Positions 52,558 to 60,755 of a stretch of 64,000 nt of DNA are shown here, piece after piece. The stretch is taken from positions 186,001-250,000 of the forward strand of contig NZ_CANMFC010000004.1 in assembly GCF_947497025.1 (NCBI RefSeq). The letters are read 5' to 3'. Numbering within the stretch: position 1 is the stretch's first letter; each line of letters begins with the position of its first letter. Source of the stretch: an uncultured Kushneria sp. (GTDB lineage Bacteria > Pseudomonadota > Gammaproteobacteria > Pseudomonadales > Halomonadaceae). Both the position numbers and the translations under genes were made by a program. Under the pieces are notes generated by a model, which was not told where the DNA came from, did not search any database, and worked only from the letters and a program-made list of their open reading frames with translations.

Positions 52558-52875
52558 ACGTATCAATGTACAAAGCCCCCTTAGTTTATGAGCTGTTACC
52601 TTGCAACGAAGCGGTTTCTGGAACAAATAAATTGCTAACCGCTATAGCGCTTGTCTATCAATGGCCGAAAGCTGACACTGAAGGTGAGCCTGAGTCACTT
52701 GGCCAACCCGAACCGGAAGACTCTCAGTAGCAACTATCCGTGGAGCTGCCCTTTGGCCCTTTCCCTCGTCCGGCCCTTTGGGGTTGTCATGTTCAAACAA
52801 CCGGATAACCCCCTTCCCCTTACTCCCCCTTCCCTTCCTATCCTTTTGCCGTAGGCTTTTCCTTTTCGGGAGGGC
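52558..52875. other. spacer between Nudix gene and RES toxin gene
   Basis: About 320 bp, no supported gene. It holds TGGCCGAAAGCTGAC (52662-52676), a variant of the motif at 52061, and a strongly pyrimidine-rich stretch (about 52800-52860) rich in CCCTT/CCTTTT. It may end two convergent or tandem minus-strand transcripts. Confidence 0.4.
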
Positions 52876-53394
52876 CTATATCCAAGAGCTCGAATCACGC
52901 GGCAGTTGGCCATGAGGGTCGTAGGCAACGAGTCTATCCGTGTCGGTCAGCGCTTCGGTAAAAAGAACCAGGTTCGTGCCCTCGGGCTTCGCTTGGGAAG
53001 GAAAGAGAGCACCCTTGCCGCCGGTTTCAAGAATCGCATCACCAATAAGCCAGGACGGCGGCTCGACTCGCTGGTTGAACCAGATACGGCGCCAATCACA
53101 GTAGAGTTCCTGCCACAAAGGATCCCAGGCTCTGCTGTAGCCCTGCCGGAAGTCGACCAAGTCAGTGACCTCCAATTCATAGCTCACGATCAGGCCCGGC
53201 GGCATGAGCGCTGACAGCTGCTTGTATTCGGCGATAGCCGTAGCCTCATCAATCGCTAGATAGAGCGCCGGCAACCCTACCCTGTTCAACCTTCCTCCGT
53301 GCTCTCCCGCGCCTGCACCGCTCGTCGGCATGAATGACCATTTGGGGTCATGAACGCGGTAAGTCACCGACGTGAACTGTGCGAGCCTGATCAC
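52876..53394 (-). CDS. RES-domain toxin
   Basis: The 172-residue protein is a single RES domain: TYRVHDPKWSFMPTSGAGAGEHGGRLNRVG (Arg), ALYLAIDEATAIAEYKQL (Tyr, Glu), WLIGDAILETGGKGALFPS and GTNLVLFTEAL. RES toxins of type II systems (MbcT, Res, ParT) deplete NAD+ or modify proteins. Its ATG overlaps the end of the Xre/ParS-like antitoxin gene, so antitoxin and toxin are made from one mRNA in that order. Length (about 150-175) matches toxins of this family. Confidence 0.92.
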   Translation of the reverse strand: MIRLAQFTSVTYRVHDPKWSFMPTSGAGAGEHGGRLNRVGLPALYLAIDEATAIAEYKQLSALMPPGLIVSYELEVTDLVDFRQGYSRAWDPLWQELYCDWRRIWFNQRVEPPSWLIGDAILETGGKGALFPSQAKPEGTNLVLFTEALTDTDRLVAYDPHGQLPRDSSSWI

Positions 53395-53819
53395 CCGACT
53401 ACCCCAGCCTGCAGGGCTCGGATGTAACGCAGCAGATCTTCGCTCCGCCCATCGCTGACCAACTGCTCCGCAGTCTGGTAATCGAAGGTGCTGATAGGCT
53501 CGTTGCGGAACCAGAACAAGGCATCGTGGAAATTGCCGTTAATATCGGTCGCTGCTGCAAGTACGCGAATGGCATCGCGCAGAAAGGTTTGGAGCTTTTC
53601 CGCACCCGCCGCGCGAGCGATGGTCGTGCGGTGAACGTGCGCTCGGCTGGCCAGTACCTGGACGTCCATGCTGAGAGCGCTGGCGAATAGGCGCGGGCTG
53701 ATGATGGGTTGCCCGCCGGGGCGCGCCGCCGTCCTGAGATCCTCGACAAAACGGTCAAAGCTGTCCGGTGCCCGGTAGGCGCTCGGCTCGGTAGGCTCAC
53801 GCAGGGCTTCGGTACCCAT
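53391..53819 (-). CDS. Xre/MbcA/ParS-family antitoxin
   Basis: The antitoxin of about 142 residues starts at ATG 53819 with AAGGAG 6 bp upstream (the ATG at 53849 has none). It has an Xre-like HTH segment (ISPRLFASALSMDVQVLASRAHVHRTTIARAAGAEKLQTF) and a C-terminal DUF2384-type toxin-binding domain (ALFWFRNEPISTFDYQTAEQLVSDGRSEDLLRYIRAL). It binds and neutralises the RES toxin and should repress its own promoter, where a tandem operator is visible at 53851. Confidence 0.92.
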   Translation of the reverse strand: MGTEALREPTEPSAYRAPDSFDRFVEDLRTAARPGGQPIISPRLFASALSMDVQVLASRAHVHRTTIARAAGAEKLQTFLRDAIRVLAAATDINGNFHDALFWFRNEPISTFDYQTAEQLVSDGRSEDLLRYIRALQAGVVG

Positions 53820-53850
53820 GGCACTCTCCTTGGCGTTTTGGTGCGCCATA

Positions 53851-53870
53851 AATGCATCACAAATGCATCA
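53851..53870 (-). promoter_or_regulatory. tandem operator of the RES/Xre operon
   Basis: AATGCATCA occurs at 53851-53859 and 53862-53870, one helical turn apart, each with the palindromic core ATGCAT, about 30 bp upstream of the antitoxin start. It is a likely site for antitoxin autoregulation. Confidence 0.6.
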
Positions 53871-53978
53871 TAACAGCTTCCCGCCGATTCATCAGGTCCG
53901 TGGCTTTTCTAACAAATTGCACTGGAACAGCGACAGCGCTACTGTGTAGCTATTGCAACTCTATCCATGGAGGCTCCA

Positions 53979-54317
53979 ATGGGTCTCAAAAAATTGCTCT
54001 GGAACGACAACGCACGTGAGCTGTTCGCCGCTCGAGAGGCGCGCAGCGGCGGTGGCCTACGTGCGGCTTCTGAATCCCGTGGCACGGACCAGGCAAGAAA
54101 ACTGGCCAGGGGTTCGGTAGCGTTCACGTCTGCCCTGCTGTTTGGGGCCAATGAGTCTCAGGGACTGTTGCGGACGTTGGCCCAGCCATCACCCGACCGG
54201 AAAGACAGCTCAGGGCTGGGATCCGTATTTGCTCCAGCAGAAGCTGAACTCGACGACCCACGCACAAACGAAATTTTTGGCGATTACTACGACAGTTTGG
54301 GTCGAAAAATTGAGTGA
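53979..54317 (+). CDS. hypothetical protein (112 aa)
   Basis: ATG 53979 has GGAGG 5-9 bp upstream; the ATG at 53967 lies just before this site. The protein (MGLKKLLWNDNARELFAAREARSGGG...) is soluble, with basic N-terminal and acidic C-terminal halves ending DYYDSLGRKIE. A short hydrophobic part (GSVAFTSALLFG) is too weak for a signal. I recognise no domain. It is on the plus strand, convergent with the TraG-like gene, at the edge of the ICE transfer module. Confidence 0.6.
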   Translation: MGLKKLLWNDNARELFAAREARSGGGLRAASESRGTDQARKLARGSVAFTSALLFGANESQGLLRTLAQPSPDRKDSSGLGSVFAPAEAELDDPRTNEIFGDYYDSLGRKIE

Positions 54318-54360
54318 TAACTGGGGCTCGACATTTACATGAGCCCCTGTGATCGGCATT

Positions 54361-55863
54361 TCACAGCGCTTTGTTTTGGACCTTATCTGCGGCTTGCCCC
54401 CCTGCCTTTTTCGATGCAGCCGATGCGTCAGAGATACCTTTCCCAACAGCGTTACCTGCCCCAGCACCAGCCCACGCCATTGTTCCGACCCAGATCCCGG
54501 GTAGCACCAGGAACATCATTCCGTTAACGAACCGCAGCACCATCTTGTCATTGCCGTTCTCCACGCCGGCTAGCCAGCTCATCTTGGCGGCGTCACTGCC
54601 GTACATCAGGTCGATCAGGTGTGAGTCGAGCCATCTGGCCAGCTCCCACCAGAACGTCAGGAAGAACAGTCCGAACAGGCCAAACATCGCGAGACCCGCG
54701 ACCTTCACCGAGTAGCCCGACGCTACCGAAACGAACGGCAGGCAGATAATGATGGCCATCAGCATGATGCCCTGAATCATGGGCAGTGACTGTCTCAGGC
54801 TATCCATGCCCGCCTGGAACGGAATGGTGCCGAGCGCGTTACCGACCATGGCAGCCGCCGACGAGACGTCATCCGTAATTCCACCGTCCAAACTGCGATA
54901 GCCGATCGAGGCCTGTTCGGTGTTGCCGTTGGCCGCGCCCGAACGAGGGCTCACCATGCGGCGAATCATGTACTCCTCGGCGGAGGACCCGGTAGGGAAG
55001 AAGCTCTGCATCCGCGACCACAGCGACGTATCGACCTGATTTTTGAGTCGAGAGGCGAGGCCTGCGGCGTCATCGTTCCACCACTCTCGGCAGCTCGGGT
55101 ATCCCGGTTGCCCGGGACCGGTGCTGGGGCGTGCTTGATCCCGGCTCGCCTGGTAGGGAAAGCCCGGCATTGGACGGGGCGCGTAGAAGCTATCGTAGTA
55201 CCCACCGGTGTCGAGGAAGTAATCCGATCCGATCCAGTCAACGTCTTCGCTCGCTGCCTGATCCAGTGTCGTGCCGCTCTGGAACAGCTTGTTGCGGGCT
55301 GGCCCGAAACAGGCGAGCTGGAATTCACCCACCTCGCGCTTGAGACCAGGGTCCGAGATCGAGGTCAGATCGAGGGCGGTACGCACGGATTGATAGTCAG
55401 TGGAACAGGGGATTTTTGAGACGGCGACATTGGTGATCCCCTTGGAGATCGAGTGGGTCAGCGCCCACCACATGGGCACTCTCGGCTGCTGACCGTCGAT
55501 CGAGGTCATGGTCGACTCGCCCCACTGGCCGGACGACATCATGACCGTACCGCATTGATCAGCGTGCTCCTGGTTCACGTTCACCGGATTCACGTTTAGG
55601 GTAAAAACGGGTACGCAGGTGAAGGCAAGCACCAGCAGCATGACGTAGAGCCGAGACTCGATCCGGTTGAGCGAAAGGACACCCTTGTTCCCCTCGTCAT
55701 CCCCTTCCTGACGTGCCCGGAACCACTCGCCGGCGACGAGCGCGATGAACGGGACGACCGCAATGCCGGTCGAGGTCAGTGCATCCCAGATGCCGTTGTT
55801 CACTACCCACCCCAGGGTGAGCATGGTGCCTTCCATGTAGTCATTGACCGCAAACGTCGCCAT
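54361..55863 (-). CDS. traG: TraG N-terminal-like ICE conjugation protein
   Basis: The 500-residue membrane protein has several N-terminal membrane segments (WVVNNGIWDALTSTGIAVVPFIALVAGEW, LYVMLLVLAFTCVPVFTLNV), a large periplasmic part with Cys residues (NQEHADQCGT, IPCSTDYQSV), then a second set of helices (MIQGIMLMAIIICLPFVSVASGY, LFGLFFLTFWWELARW) and an Ala/Lys-rich tail. It matches the TraG-N type proteins of PFGI-1-class ICEs, thought to act in mating-pair stabilisation and entry exclusion. It is the last gene of the minus-strand transfer operon. Confidence 0.88.
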   Translation of the reverse strand: MATFAVNDYMEGTMLTLGWVVNNGIWDALTSTGIAVVPFIALVAGEWFRARQEGDDEGNKGVLSLNRIESRLYVMLLVLAFTCVPVFTLNVNPVNVNQEHADQCGTVMMSSGQWGESTMTSIDGQQPRVPMWWALTHSISKGITNVAVSKIPCSTDYQSVRTALDLTSISDPGLKREVGEFQLACFGPARNKLFQSGTTLDQAASEDVDWIGSDYFLDTGGYYDSFYAPRPMPGFPYQASRDQARPSTGPGQPGYPSCREWWNDDAAGLASRLKNQVDTSLWSRMQSFFPTGSSAEEYMIRRMVSPRSGAANGNTEQASIGYRSLDGGITDDVSSAAAMVGNALGTIPFQAGMDSLRQSLPMIQGIMLMAIIICLPFVSVASGYSVKVAGLAMFGLFGLFFLTFWWELARWLDSHLIDLMYGSDAAKMSWLAGVENGNDKMVLRFVNGMMFLVLPGIWVGTMAWAGAGAGNAVGKGISDASAASKKAGGQAADKVQNKAL

Positions 55864-55864
55864 G

Positions 55865-56224
55865 TCAGGCCCCCCACCAGGTGAATAGGTTGTATCCTTC
55901 GATCAGCACCACGACGATCAAAATCACGCGCTCGAGCTTGTGCAGGAGCAGCCGGCCCTGCTTGCCGCCGTCACGATCATCGGCCACGCGCTCGAGCAAA
56001 CGCCGGCGTCCAATGCGGATCCAGAGGAAGACGAGCGAGCCATAGAAGACCAGGCGCCAGACCAGCAGCCAGTAGCGATGCTCGCCCAACGCGTTCTGGA
56101 ACTCCTGAATGCCCCCATAGAGCCGCATGCCCACGGAGACGACGACACCACCGACGATGAAAGCGGCAACCAATCCGACCAGGCCCAACAGGAGTGGGTG
56201 GCGTTTGAGCATCGACATCATCAC
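55865..56224 (-). CDS. small ICE membrane protein (119 aa)
   Basis: The protein has about three membrane helices (LLLGLVGLVAAFIVGGVVVSVGM, YWLLVWRLVFYGSLVFLWIRI, ERVILIVVVLIEGYNLF) separated by basic loops. It begins ATGATGATG; the exact start is uncertain by one or two codons. It lies 1 bp before the TraG-like gene and 5 bp after the PFL_4711-like gene, so it is part of the transfer operon. A role in the mating-pair channel is inferred from context. Confidence 0.82.
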   Translation of the reverse strand: MMMSMLKRHPLLLGLVGLVAAFIVGGVVVSVGMRLYGGIQEFQNALGEHRYWLLVWRLVFYGSLVFLWIRIGRRRLLERVADDRDGGKQGRLLLHKLERVILIVVVLIEGYNLFTWWGA

Positions 56225-56229
56225 GCCCC

Positions 56230-57654
56230 TTACTCGGTGTCGACGGGCGCGCCGCGACCGTCCAGCTGACTGCGTGGCGAGCTGTACTCGTCCTGCACCG
56301 CGCCACTGGCCCGGTTGGAGGCACGACGGAGTGCGGACATCGCGGCACTGCTGGCCAGCGATTTGCGGATCTCCATCTCACTCTGCAGCAGCTCGATATC
56401 GCGGTTAAAGGCATCGACCTTGCGGTCCAGCGCGGTCATGCCCTCGGGATTACCTTCGATGCCGGGTTCACTGGATCCCGCGATCAGCGCGCGTCGGGCC
56501 CACATGGCCTTGGTCAGGGTGCGAGCCAGCGCCATCTCGCTTGAGAGGCGCTGGGCCAGCAGCGGCCCCTGGGGATCGCTACGCATGGCCTCGATCACGC
56601 CGCGCGATACGGCCAGGCCATTGCCGGCGGAGACGTCGTTGAGCTTCGACTGGGTGATCTCGCCACCGTTGAGCATGCCGACCAGCGTCTCGTGAATATC
56701 GCTCTGCTCGTCCTCGAGTTCTCGAATCAGCCCGGTACCGGCGATGGTCTCGGACTTCTCGCAGCCGTCGCAGGAGCGCAGCTCGGTATCACCGACGATC
56801 TTCTTGGTCCACTCGGCGGCATCGCCGGGCGATCCCCAAACCGTACACATGCCGCCCTGACAGTCGTTACCGCTACCACCTGAAGCGCCATTGCCGCCGG
56901 CGATGCCACCACCGCCGACCCAATCCCCGCTCGAGGTCGCCACCGATCCCCAGCCATCGCCCCCACCGGATACTGACTCGTCGCTCGTGGGATCGGTGCG
57001 ACCGTACAGCAGGTTGTATCCCGCTTTGGCCGTATCCTCGACCACCCGCATCGGCTGCTGACCACTGCCGCCACGCTTCTGACCGCCGACCCAGGTCCGT
57101 CCGGAGTTTCCGGCCTGGGCTTCGGCTTGCTCCTGGGCTGAGACGGCATCCGTGTTGCCGGCCGCAATGTCCTGCCAGTTCTCTGCCATCGCCGCTTGCT
57201 GCATCTGGCCACCGATCGTGGCATCGGCCAGCTGCTCGGACATGCGCTGACAGGAGAGCTTCGATTTGTCGAAGTCGAGCCGGCCCTGCATGACGCCGTT
57301 GGTCAGCAGGTCGTAAAGCGCCGGATTGGAGCGCTGGATGATCATCGCGGGCAGGCTGGCCACCGCGCCAGTCGCGTTGGAGACCACGCTGCCCATCATG
57401 TTCTGGAAGCCGTTGGTGACGCCGTTGAGCTGATTGCTCACCGTCGATCCCACGTCGAAGTTGCCGCAGGTGGCATTGACGTCCCAACTGACACCGAGTC
57501 CCTGTGCTCTGGGGCCATGTCCCAGCCCTGCCGAGGCACCAAACGGAGCGGCACCACCGATGTCGTAATAGAGACTGTCCGCGGACTGCGCCTGAGCCAG
57601 CAGCGGTGTCGCGAGAGCTACCGAGAGGGTCAGCGGAATTAGGGTTCGTTTCAT
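56230..57654 (-). CDS. integrating conjugative element protein, PFL_4711-like
   Basis: The 474-residue exported protein has a signal peptide (MKRTLIPLTLSVALATPLLAQAQ), a conserved N-terminal domain (DSLYYDIGGAAPFGAS, CGNFDVGSTVSNQLNGVTNGFQNMM, LDFDKSKLSCQRM), and a low-complexity Gly/Ser-rich middle, followed by CQGGMCTVWG and CDGCEK. It resembles the PFL_4711 (TIGR03755) family that follows TraU-like PFL_4710 in PFGI-1-type ICEs. The role in the conjugation pore is not defined. It lies 3 bp from the next upstream gene. Confidence 0.85.
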   Translation of the reverse strand: MKRTLIPLTLSVALATPLLAQAQSADSLYYDIGGAAPFGASAGLGHGPRAQGLGVSWDVNATCGNFDVGSTVSNQLNGVTNGFQNMMGSVVSNATGAVASLPAMIIQRSNPALYDLLTNGVMQGRLDFDKSKLSCQRMSEQLADATIGGQMQQAAMAENWQDIAAGNTDAVSAQEQAEAQAGNSGRTWVGGQKRGGSGQQPMRVVEDTAKAGYNLLYGRTDPTSDESVSGGGDGWGSVATSSGDWVGGGGIAGGNGASGGSGNDCQGGMCTVWGSPGDAAEWTKKIVGDTELRSCDGCEKSETIAGTGLIRELEDEQSDIHETLVGMLNGGEITQSKLNDVSAGNGLAVSRGVIEAMRSDPQGPLLAQRLSSEMALARTLTKAMWARRALIAGSSEPGIEGNPEGMTALDRKVDAFNRDIELLQSEMEIRKSLASSAAMSALRRASNRASGAVQDEYSSPRSQLDGRGAPVDTE

Positions 57655-57657
57655 GGC

Positions 57658-58611
57658 TTACTCTCCGGTGAAGTACAGCAGTTCCTGGCCGCGTTTCTTG
57701 CAACAGCGATAGGGCCGCCACAGCGCCCAGGCGTAGTCGCCCGGTTCCTGCAGCTGATCGTTCTCGCCACCGTCGGGAAAGGTCGAGCACGACATGCGCA
57801 TGTTGGGTGCCAGCTCCTGCCACTCGTGGGTCTCGGCATCACCCTCCTTGACCGGATCCGGCCCCCAGATGCCGTTGCTCTCGGAATGCCGGGCGATGAG
57901 GGGCTGATAGACGTGAGGCTGTCCGCTACGCGTCACGACGTCGGCAGCACGCTGTGCCGCCGTCGCCGCAACCTTGTAGTCGTGGGTCTGGGAGACGAAG
58001 CCACTGCGCGGATAGATCGGGCTCCACAGATCGCCCACACTGCCCATCTCTCGCATGCCCGGTGTCAGCGCTTCGGGGTAGGCCATCTCCGGCACGCCAG
58101 AGCGCCAGGCCAACGCATCGAGGGTCGAGATGAAGTACGGCATCAGTGGTTGCGAGTTGCTCTCACAGAACCAGCCGAAGCCGCTGGCAAACCGATAGAA
58201 CAGCTCCGAGGGATGGCCGATCGCGTCGACATTCTTGAAATGCGTGTTCGAATGCTGCTGCGCGACGGACTCGCGCGCGGATCCACCGCCTAGGGCGTCA
58301 CCCGTCGGGGGCGACAGCATCGCGATCTCGGTCCAGGGGTTATCACCGGTGTTCTCGTAGGCGCTGACGACCAGTTCGGGAATGTAGTGCTTCACCCGGA
58401 TCGAGGTTCGTACCGTGCAACCCCAGGCCGAGCAGTAGAGCCAGGCGCACATGCCGATGACCTGGTAGTCGAGGCACTGGGTGCTCATCGACGACTGGAG
58501 GATCTCGGGCGTCGTGATCGCCTGCGCACGGGGAGCGCTCGTCATGCTGGCCAGCCCGACAATCAGCGCGAAGGCAACGGCAACAGGCAATGTCGTGAGA
58601 GACCGCTTCAT
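57658..58611 (-). CDS. TraU-like integrating conjugative element protein, PFL_4710-like
   Basis: The protein of 317 residues starts at ATG 58611 (overlapping the upstream gene's stop); the longer frame is a shadow. It has a signal peptide (VAVAFALIVGLASMTSAPRAQA) and a cysteine-rich TraU-like body: CLDYQVIGMCAWLYCSAWGCTV, GWFCESNSQPLMPYF, MSCSTFPD and the C-terminal YRCCKKRG. TraU proteins act in periplasmic assembly of F-type conjugation systems and need disulfides, which the DsbC-like protein of the same operon could form. The order fits PFGI-1-class elements. Confidence 0.88.
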   Translation of the reverse strand: MKRSLTTLPVAVAFALIVGLASMTSAPRAQAITTPEILQSSMSTQCLDYQVIGMCAWLYCSAWGCTVRTSIRVKHYIPELVVSAYENTGDNPWTEIAMLSPPTGDALGGGSARESVAQQHSNTHFKNVDAIGHPSELFYRFASGFGWFCESNSQPLMPYFISTLDALAWRSGVPEMAYPEALTPGMREMGSVGDLWSPIYPRSGFVSQTHDYKVAATAAQRAADVVTRSGQPHVYQPLIARHSESNGIWGPDPVKEGDAETHEWQELAPNMRMSCSTFPDGGENDQLQEPGDYAWALWRPYRCCKKRGQELLYFTGE

Positions 58612-59036
58612 GGTTGCTCTCCCCTCGCCTGTTCGATCTCCTCGAGCGCGCGTGAGATGTCCGGCTCGCCGTACACCACGTAATGGCTGTCGACCACCAC
58701 GGCCGGCACTCTCTCGATGCCCAGCATCCAGGCACGAGCTACCCCCTGATAGAGCTCGCCATAGTCCTGCAGTGTCCGCTGCCACTCAGGGTCGTTCATG
58801 CGCGATTGCAGCATCTGCTTGGCCCGTGACGGGTCAGCGGGAAGATCCTGTGACAGCCGAGCGTCGAGACGCGCCGGCGCATCCAGCTCGACCACGGCAG
58901 CGGATGCCGGCACATTGACGACCGGCTCTCCCGCAATCGTAAACACCTCGACGCCGGCGACAGCGGTCTGGCCCCAGGCCAGCAGGCAGAGCGATGACAG
59001 CACGACAAGTGGGCGCAGTTGAGGAAAGGAGGACAT
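58608..59036 (-). CDS. integrating conjugative element protein, PFL_4709-like
   Basis: The 142-residue protein has a signal peptide (LRPLVVLSSLCLLAWGQTAVA) and a thioredoxin-fold-like C-terminal part with IERVPAVVVDSHYVVYGEPDISRALEEIE, without an active CxxC. It matches the small PFL_4709 (TIGR03757) family encoded before TraU in PFGI-1-type ICEs, related to TrbC/TraW-type proteins. It overlaps the TraU-like gene start by 4 bp. Confidence 0.85.
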   Translation of the reverse strand: MSSFPQLRPLVVLSSLCLLAWGQTAVAGVEVFTIAGEPVVNVPASAAVVELDAPARLDARLSQDLPADPSRAKQMLQSRMNDPEWQRTLQDYGELYQGVARAWMLGIERVPAVVVDSHYVVYGEPDISRALEEIEQARGEQP

Positions 59037-59146
59037 GGTCGGGCTCCCGAGTGTAGGTATTGTTCAGAGGCTGACATCTGGGAGGAGGTGAATCGTCGGA
59101 AAACGTTAAACGCGTGCAGCATGTTTCCCGACGCGGAATGATTGAG

Positions 59147-59326
59147 TCAGGGTTCAGGATGAGTGTGACGTTTCAGCTCTTCGGGAACACGGTAGCTCGG
59201 CCATTCGCGCTGAAGAGACTCCCAATCCCCCTCAAGCCATAACCGCAGGAACGTGGCCGGTTCGTCGTCATTGATCGCAAACTGCATGGCGTCGATGAAT
59301 ATCTGTCGCTGTCGCATCGGATTCAT
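59147..59326 (-). CDS. small ICE protein (59 aa)
   Basis: The ORF MNPMRQRQIFIDAMQFAIND...RHTHPEP starts at 59326 inside the stop of the DsbC-like gene (ATGA overlap), a clear sign of coupling. The protein is acidic and helical with ATFLRLWLEGDWESLQREWPS. It has no signal peptide or known domain. Its position in an unbroken operon between dsbC-like and PFL_4709-like genes makes it likely real although short. Confidence 0.7.
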   Translation of the reverse strand: MNPMRQRQIFIDAMQFAINDDEPATFLRLWLEGDWESLQREWPSYRVPEELKRHTHPEP

Positions 59327-60096
59327 GAGCTGGATCTCCCGATCGCCTGAATCAACTGTCGCGCGGGCACGTAGCCCTCTCCCATCTCGCCATTGGGGAG
59401 CACGATGGAGGGTGTCCCTTGCACCCCGAACTGCTGTCCCAGCGAAAAACCGTCATCAACGGCTGACTGGCAACTCTTCGACGGTCTGGACGCGAGAGCT
59501 TTGTCATGAAATGCACGGGTCATGGCATCAGTGGGAGACTCTGAACAAAGTACCTGAGCCAGTTGATTGGCCGCCGGAGAGTGGCTGCCGGCACGAGGAA
59601 ACGGCACGTAGCGCACCGTGATGCCGGCTTGTGTCAGCTGATCGATCTCTTGATGCAGCTTCTGGCAGTAGGGACAGGTCGTATCGGTGAAGACGGTGAT
59701 GCGTCCGATCTCCTCGCCCTTGGCGGGATAATCCACCGTGCCCCCCTCTGGAATGGCATTGAGCTGGTCCAGCCGCTCCTGACGGTCATGCTGCTCGGTG
59801 ACGTTGATGAGCCCGTCGGGGCCGTTGTCGTAAAGGCTCCCCACGACCATGTGACGTCCCTGAGCGTCGCTGTAGAACGTGTCACCGTTTCGCAGCCGCA
59901 CCTCGTAGATTGGTCCCTCCAGCTCGACCCGCCGAATGGAGTCCGTCGTCACGGGCTGGCCGTTGATTGCCAGGTCTTGCAGCGCAGCGGGAGGCGTCGT
60001 GTTCGGCACATCAGGCACCGGAATACCGGTGGCCTGCGCTGATACGGGCATCATCAGGGTCAGTCCGACAGCGTAAAGCAGGTTGGGAGCTTTCAT
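59323..60096 (-). CDS. DsbC-like thiol:disulfide isomerase of the conjugation system
   Basis: The protein of 257 residues starts at ATG 60096 (GGAGG upstream) with a signal peptide (APNLLYAVGLTLMMPVSAQA). An N-terminal dimerisation-like domain (YEVRLRNGDTFYSDAQGRHMVVG) precedes a thioredoxin domain with CPYC in TDTTCPYCQKLHQEID (about residue 140), a second Cys pair region (VLCSESPTDAM, SKSCQSAVD) and the cis-Pro loop GVQGTPSIVLPNGEM. DsbC/TrbB proteins of conjugation systems fold disulfide-rich transfer proteins such as TraU. It overlaps the next upstream gene by 4 bp. Confidence 0.9.
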   Translation of the reverse strand: MKAPNLLYAVGLTLMMPVSAQATGIPVPDVPNTTPPAALQDLAINGQPVTTDSIRRVELEGPIYEVRLRNGDTFYSDAQGRHMVVGSLYDNGPDGLINVTEQHDRQERLDQLNAIPEGGTVDYPAKGEEIGRITVFTDTTCPYCQKLHQEIDQLTQAGITVRYVPFPRAGSHSPAANQLAQVLCSESPTDAMTRAFHDKALASRPSKSCQSAVDDGFSLGQQFGVQGTPSIVLPNGEMGEGYVPARQLIQAIGRSSS

Positions 60097-60755
60097 CGCA
60101 GTGCCTCCAGGCATTCATGGACGGTGTCTCCGCCGTAGGTATCGATGGTCCAGCAATCCCCCAGGGTGATCGCCGGCAGTTCGAGTGACTCGTGGATATC
60201 CAGGTAGCGACAGCCATCCCGCAATGCTTCGCTGACGTGGGCACGCCGGCTTGGCGAAAAGCCCTGCCGCTTGAGACGAGAAAACCGGTTACGCCCGATC
60301 TCGGGCGCGGCGTGTTCCTCAGTGGCAAACTCGCTCTGCGCCCACCAGTTGGCGATATCCATCGACCAGGTGTTTCCACTCCCCTCCTCGAACACCAGGT
60401 CGAGCCGGTGCGTGATCTGGAAGTGACCGGGCGGCAACGCCGAGACGTCCACAGTCCAGTGGAAAGTCACTTCACCGGCCTGCTGCCCCTCTGGCAGCGT
60501 GATGAAGTGACCCAGATGGCAGTCGTCGGATCCACCGACGAAATACAGTCGATTGGGATACGGCTGACGAAGTGTCCAGCCCGTCGCAGGAATGACGGGC
60601 ATGTCGAGCCAGCTCGCCGATACCGACAGGGTGATGTCCTCGAGCGCGACACCATCGAAGGGATCGACCTGCAGGGCCGGGAGTAGATGCAGCGTGCGCG
60701 CTCTCGCGTCGAGGTTCATCGTGCTCACCGCGTCGTCGATCTGGAGTTGTTGCAT
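60093..60755 (-). CDS. integrating conjugative element protein of unknown function (220 aa)
   Basis: The first 150 residues are beta-rich (LHLLPALQVDPFDG, ITLSVSASWLDMPVIPATGWTL, GEVTFHWTVDVSALPPGHFQI). The last part has a thioredoxin-like look (SEALRDGCRYLDIHESLELPAITLGDCWTIDTYGG), as in the DUF-type proteins often found beside traC in PFGI-1 ICEs. There is no signal peptide. It overlaps the DUF2726 gene (31 bp) and the DsbC-like gene (4 bp). A cytoplasmic or membrane-proximal role is likely; I cannot name it. Confidence 0.75.
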   Translation of the reverse strand: MQQLQIDDAVSTMNLDARARTLHLLPALQVDPFDGVALEDITLSVSASWLDMPVIPATGWTLRQPYPNRLYFVGGSDDCHLGHFITLPEGQQAGEVTFHWTVDVSALPPGHFQITHRLDLVFEEGSGNTWSMDIANWWAQSEFATEEHAAPEIGRNRFSRLKRQGFSPSRRAHVSEALRDGCRYLDIHESLELPAITLGDCWTIDTYGGDTVHECLEALR

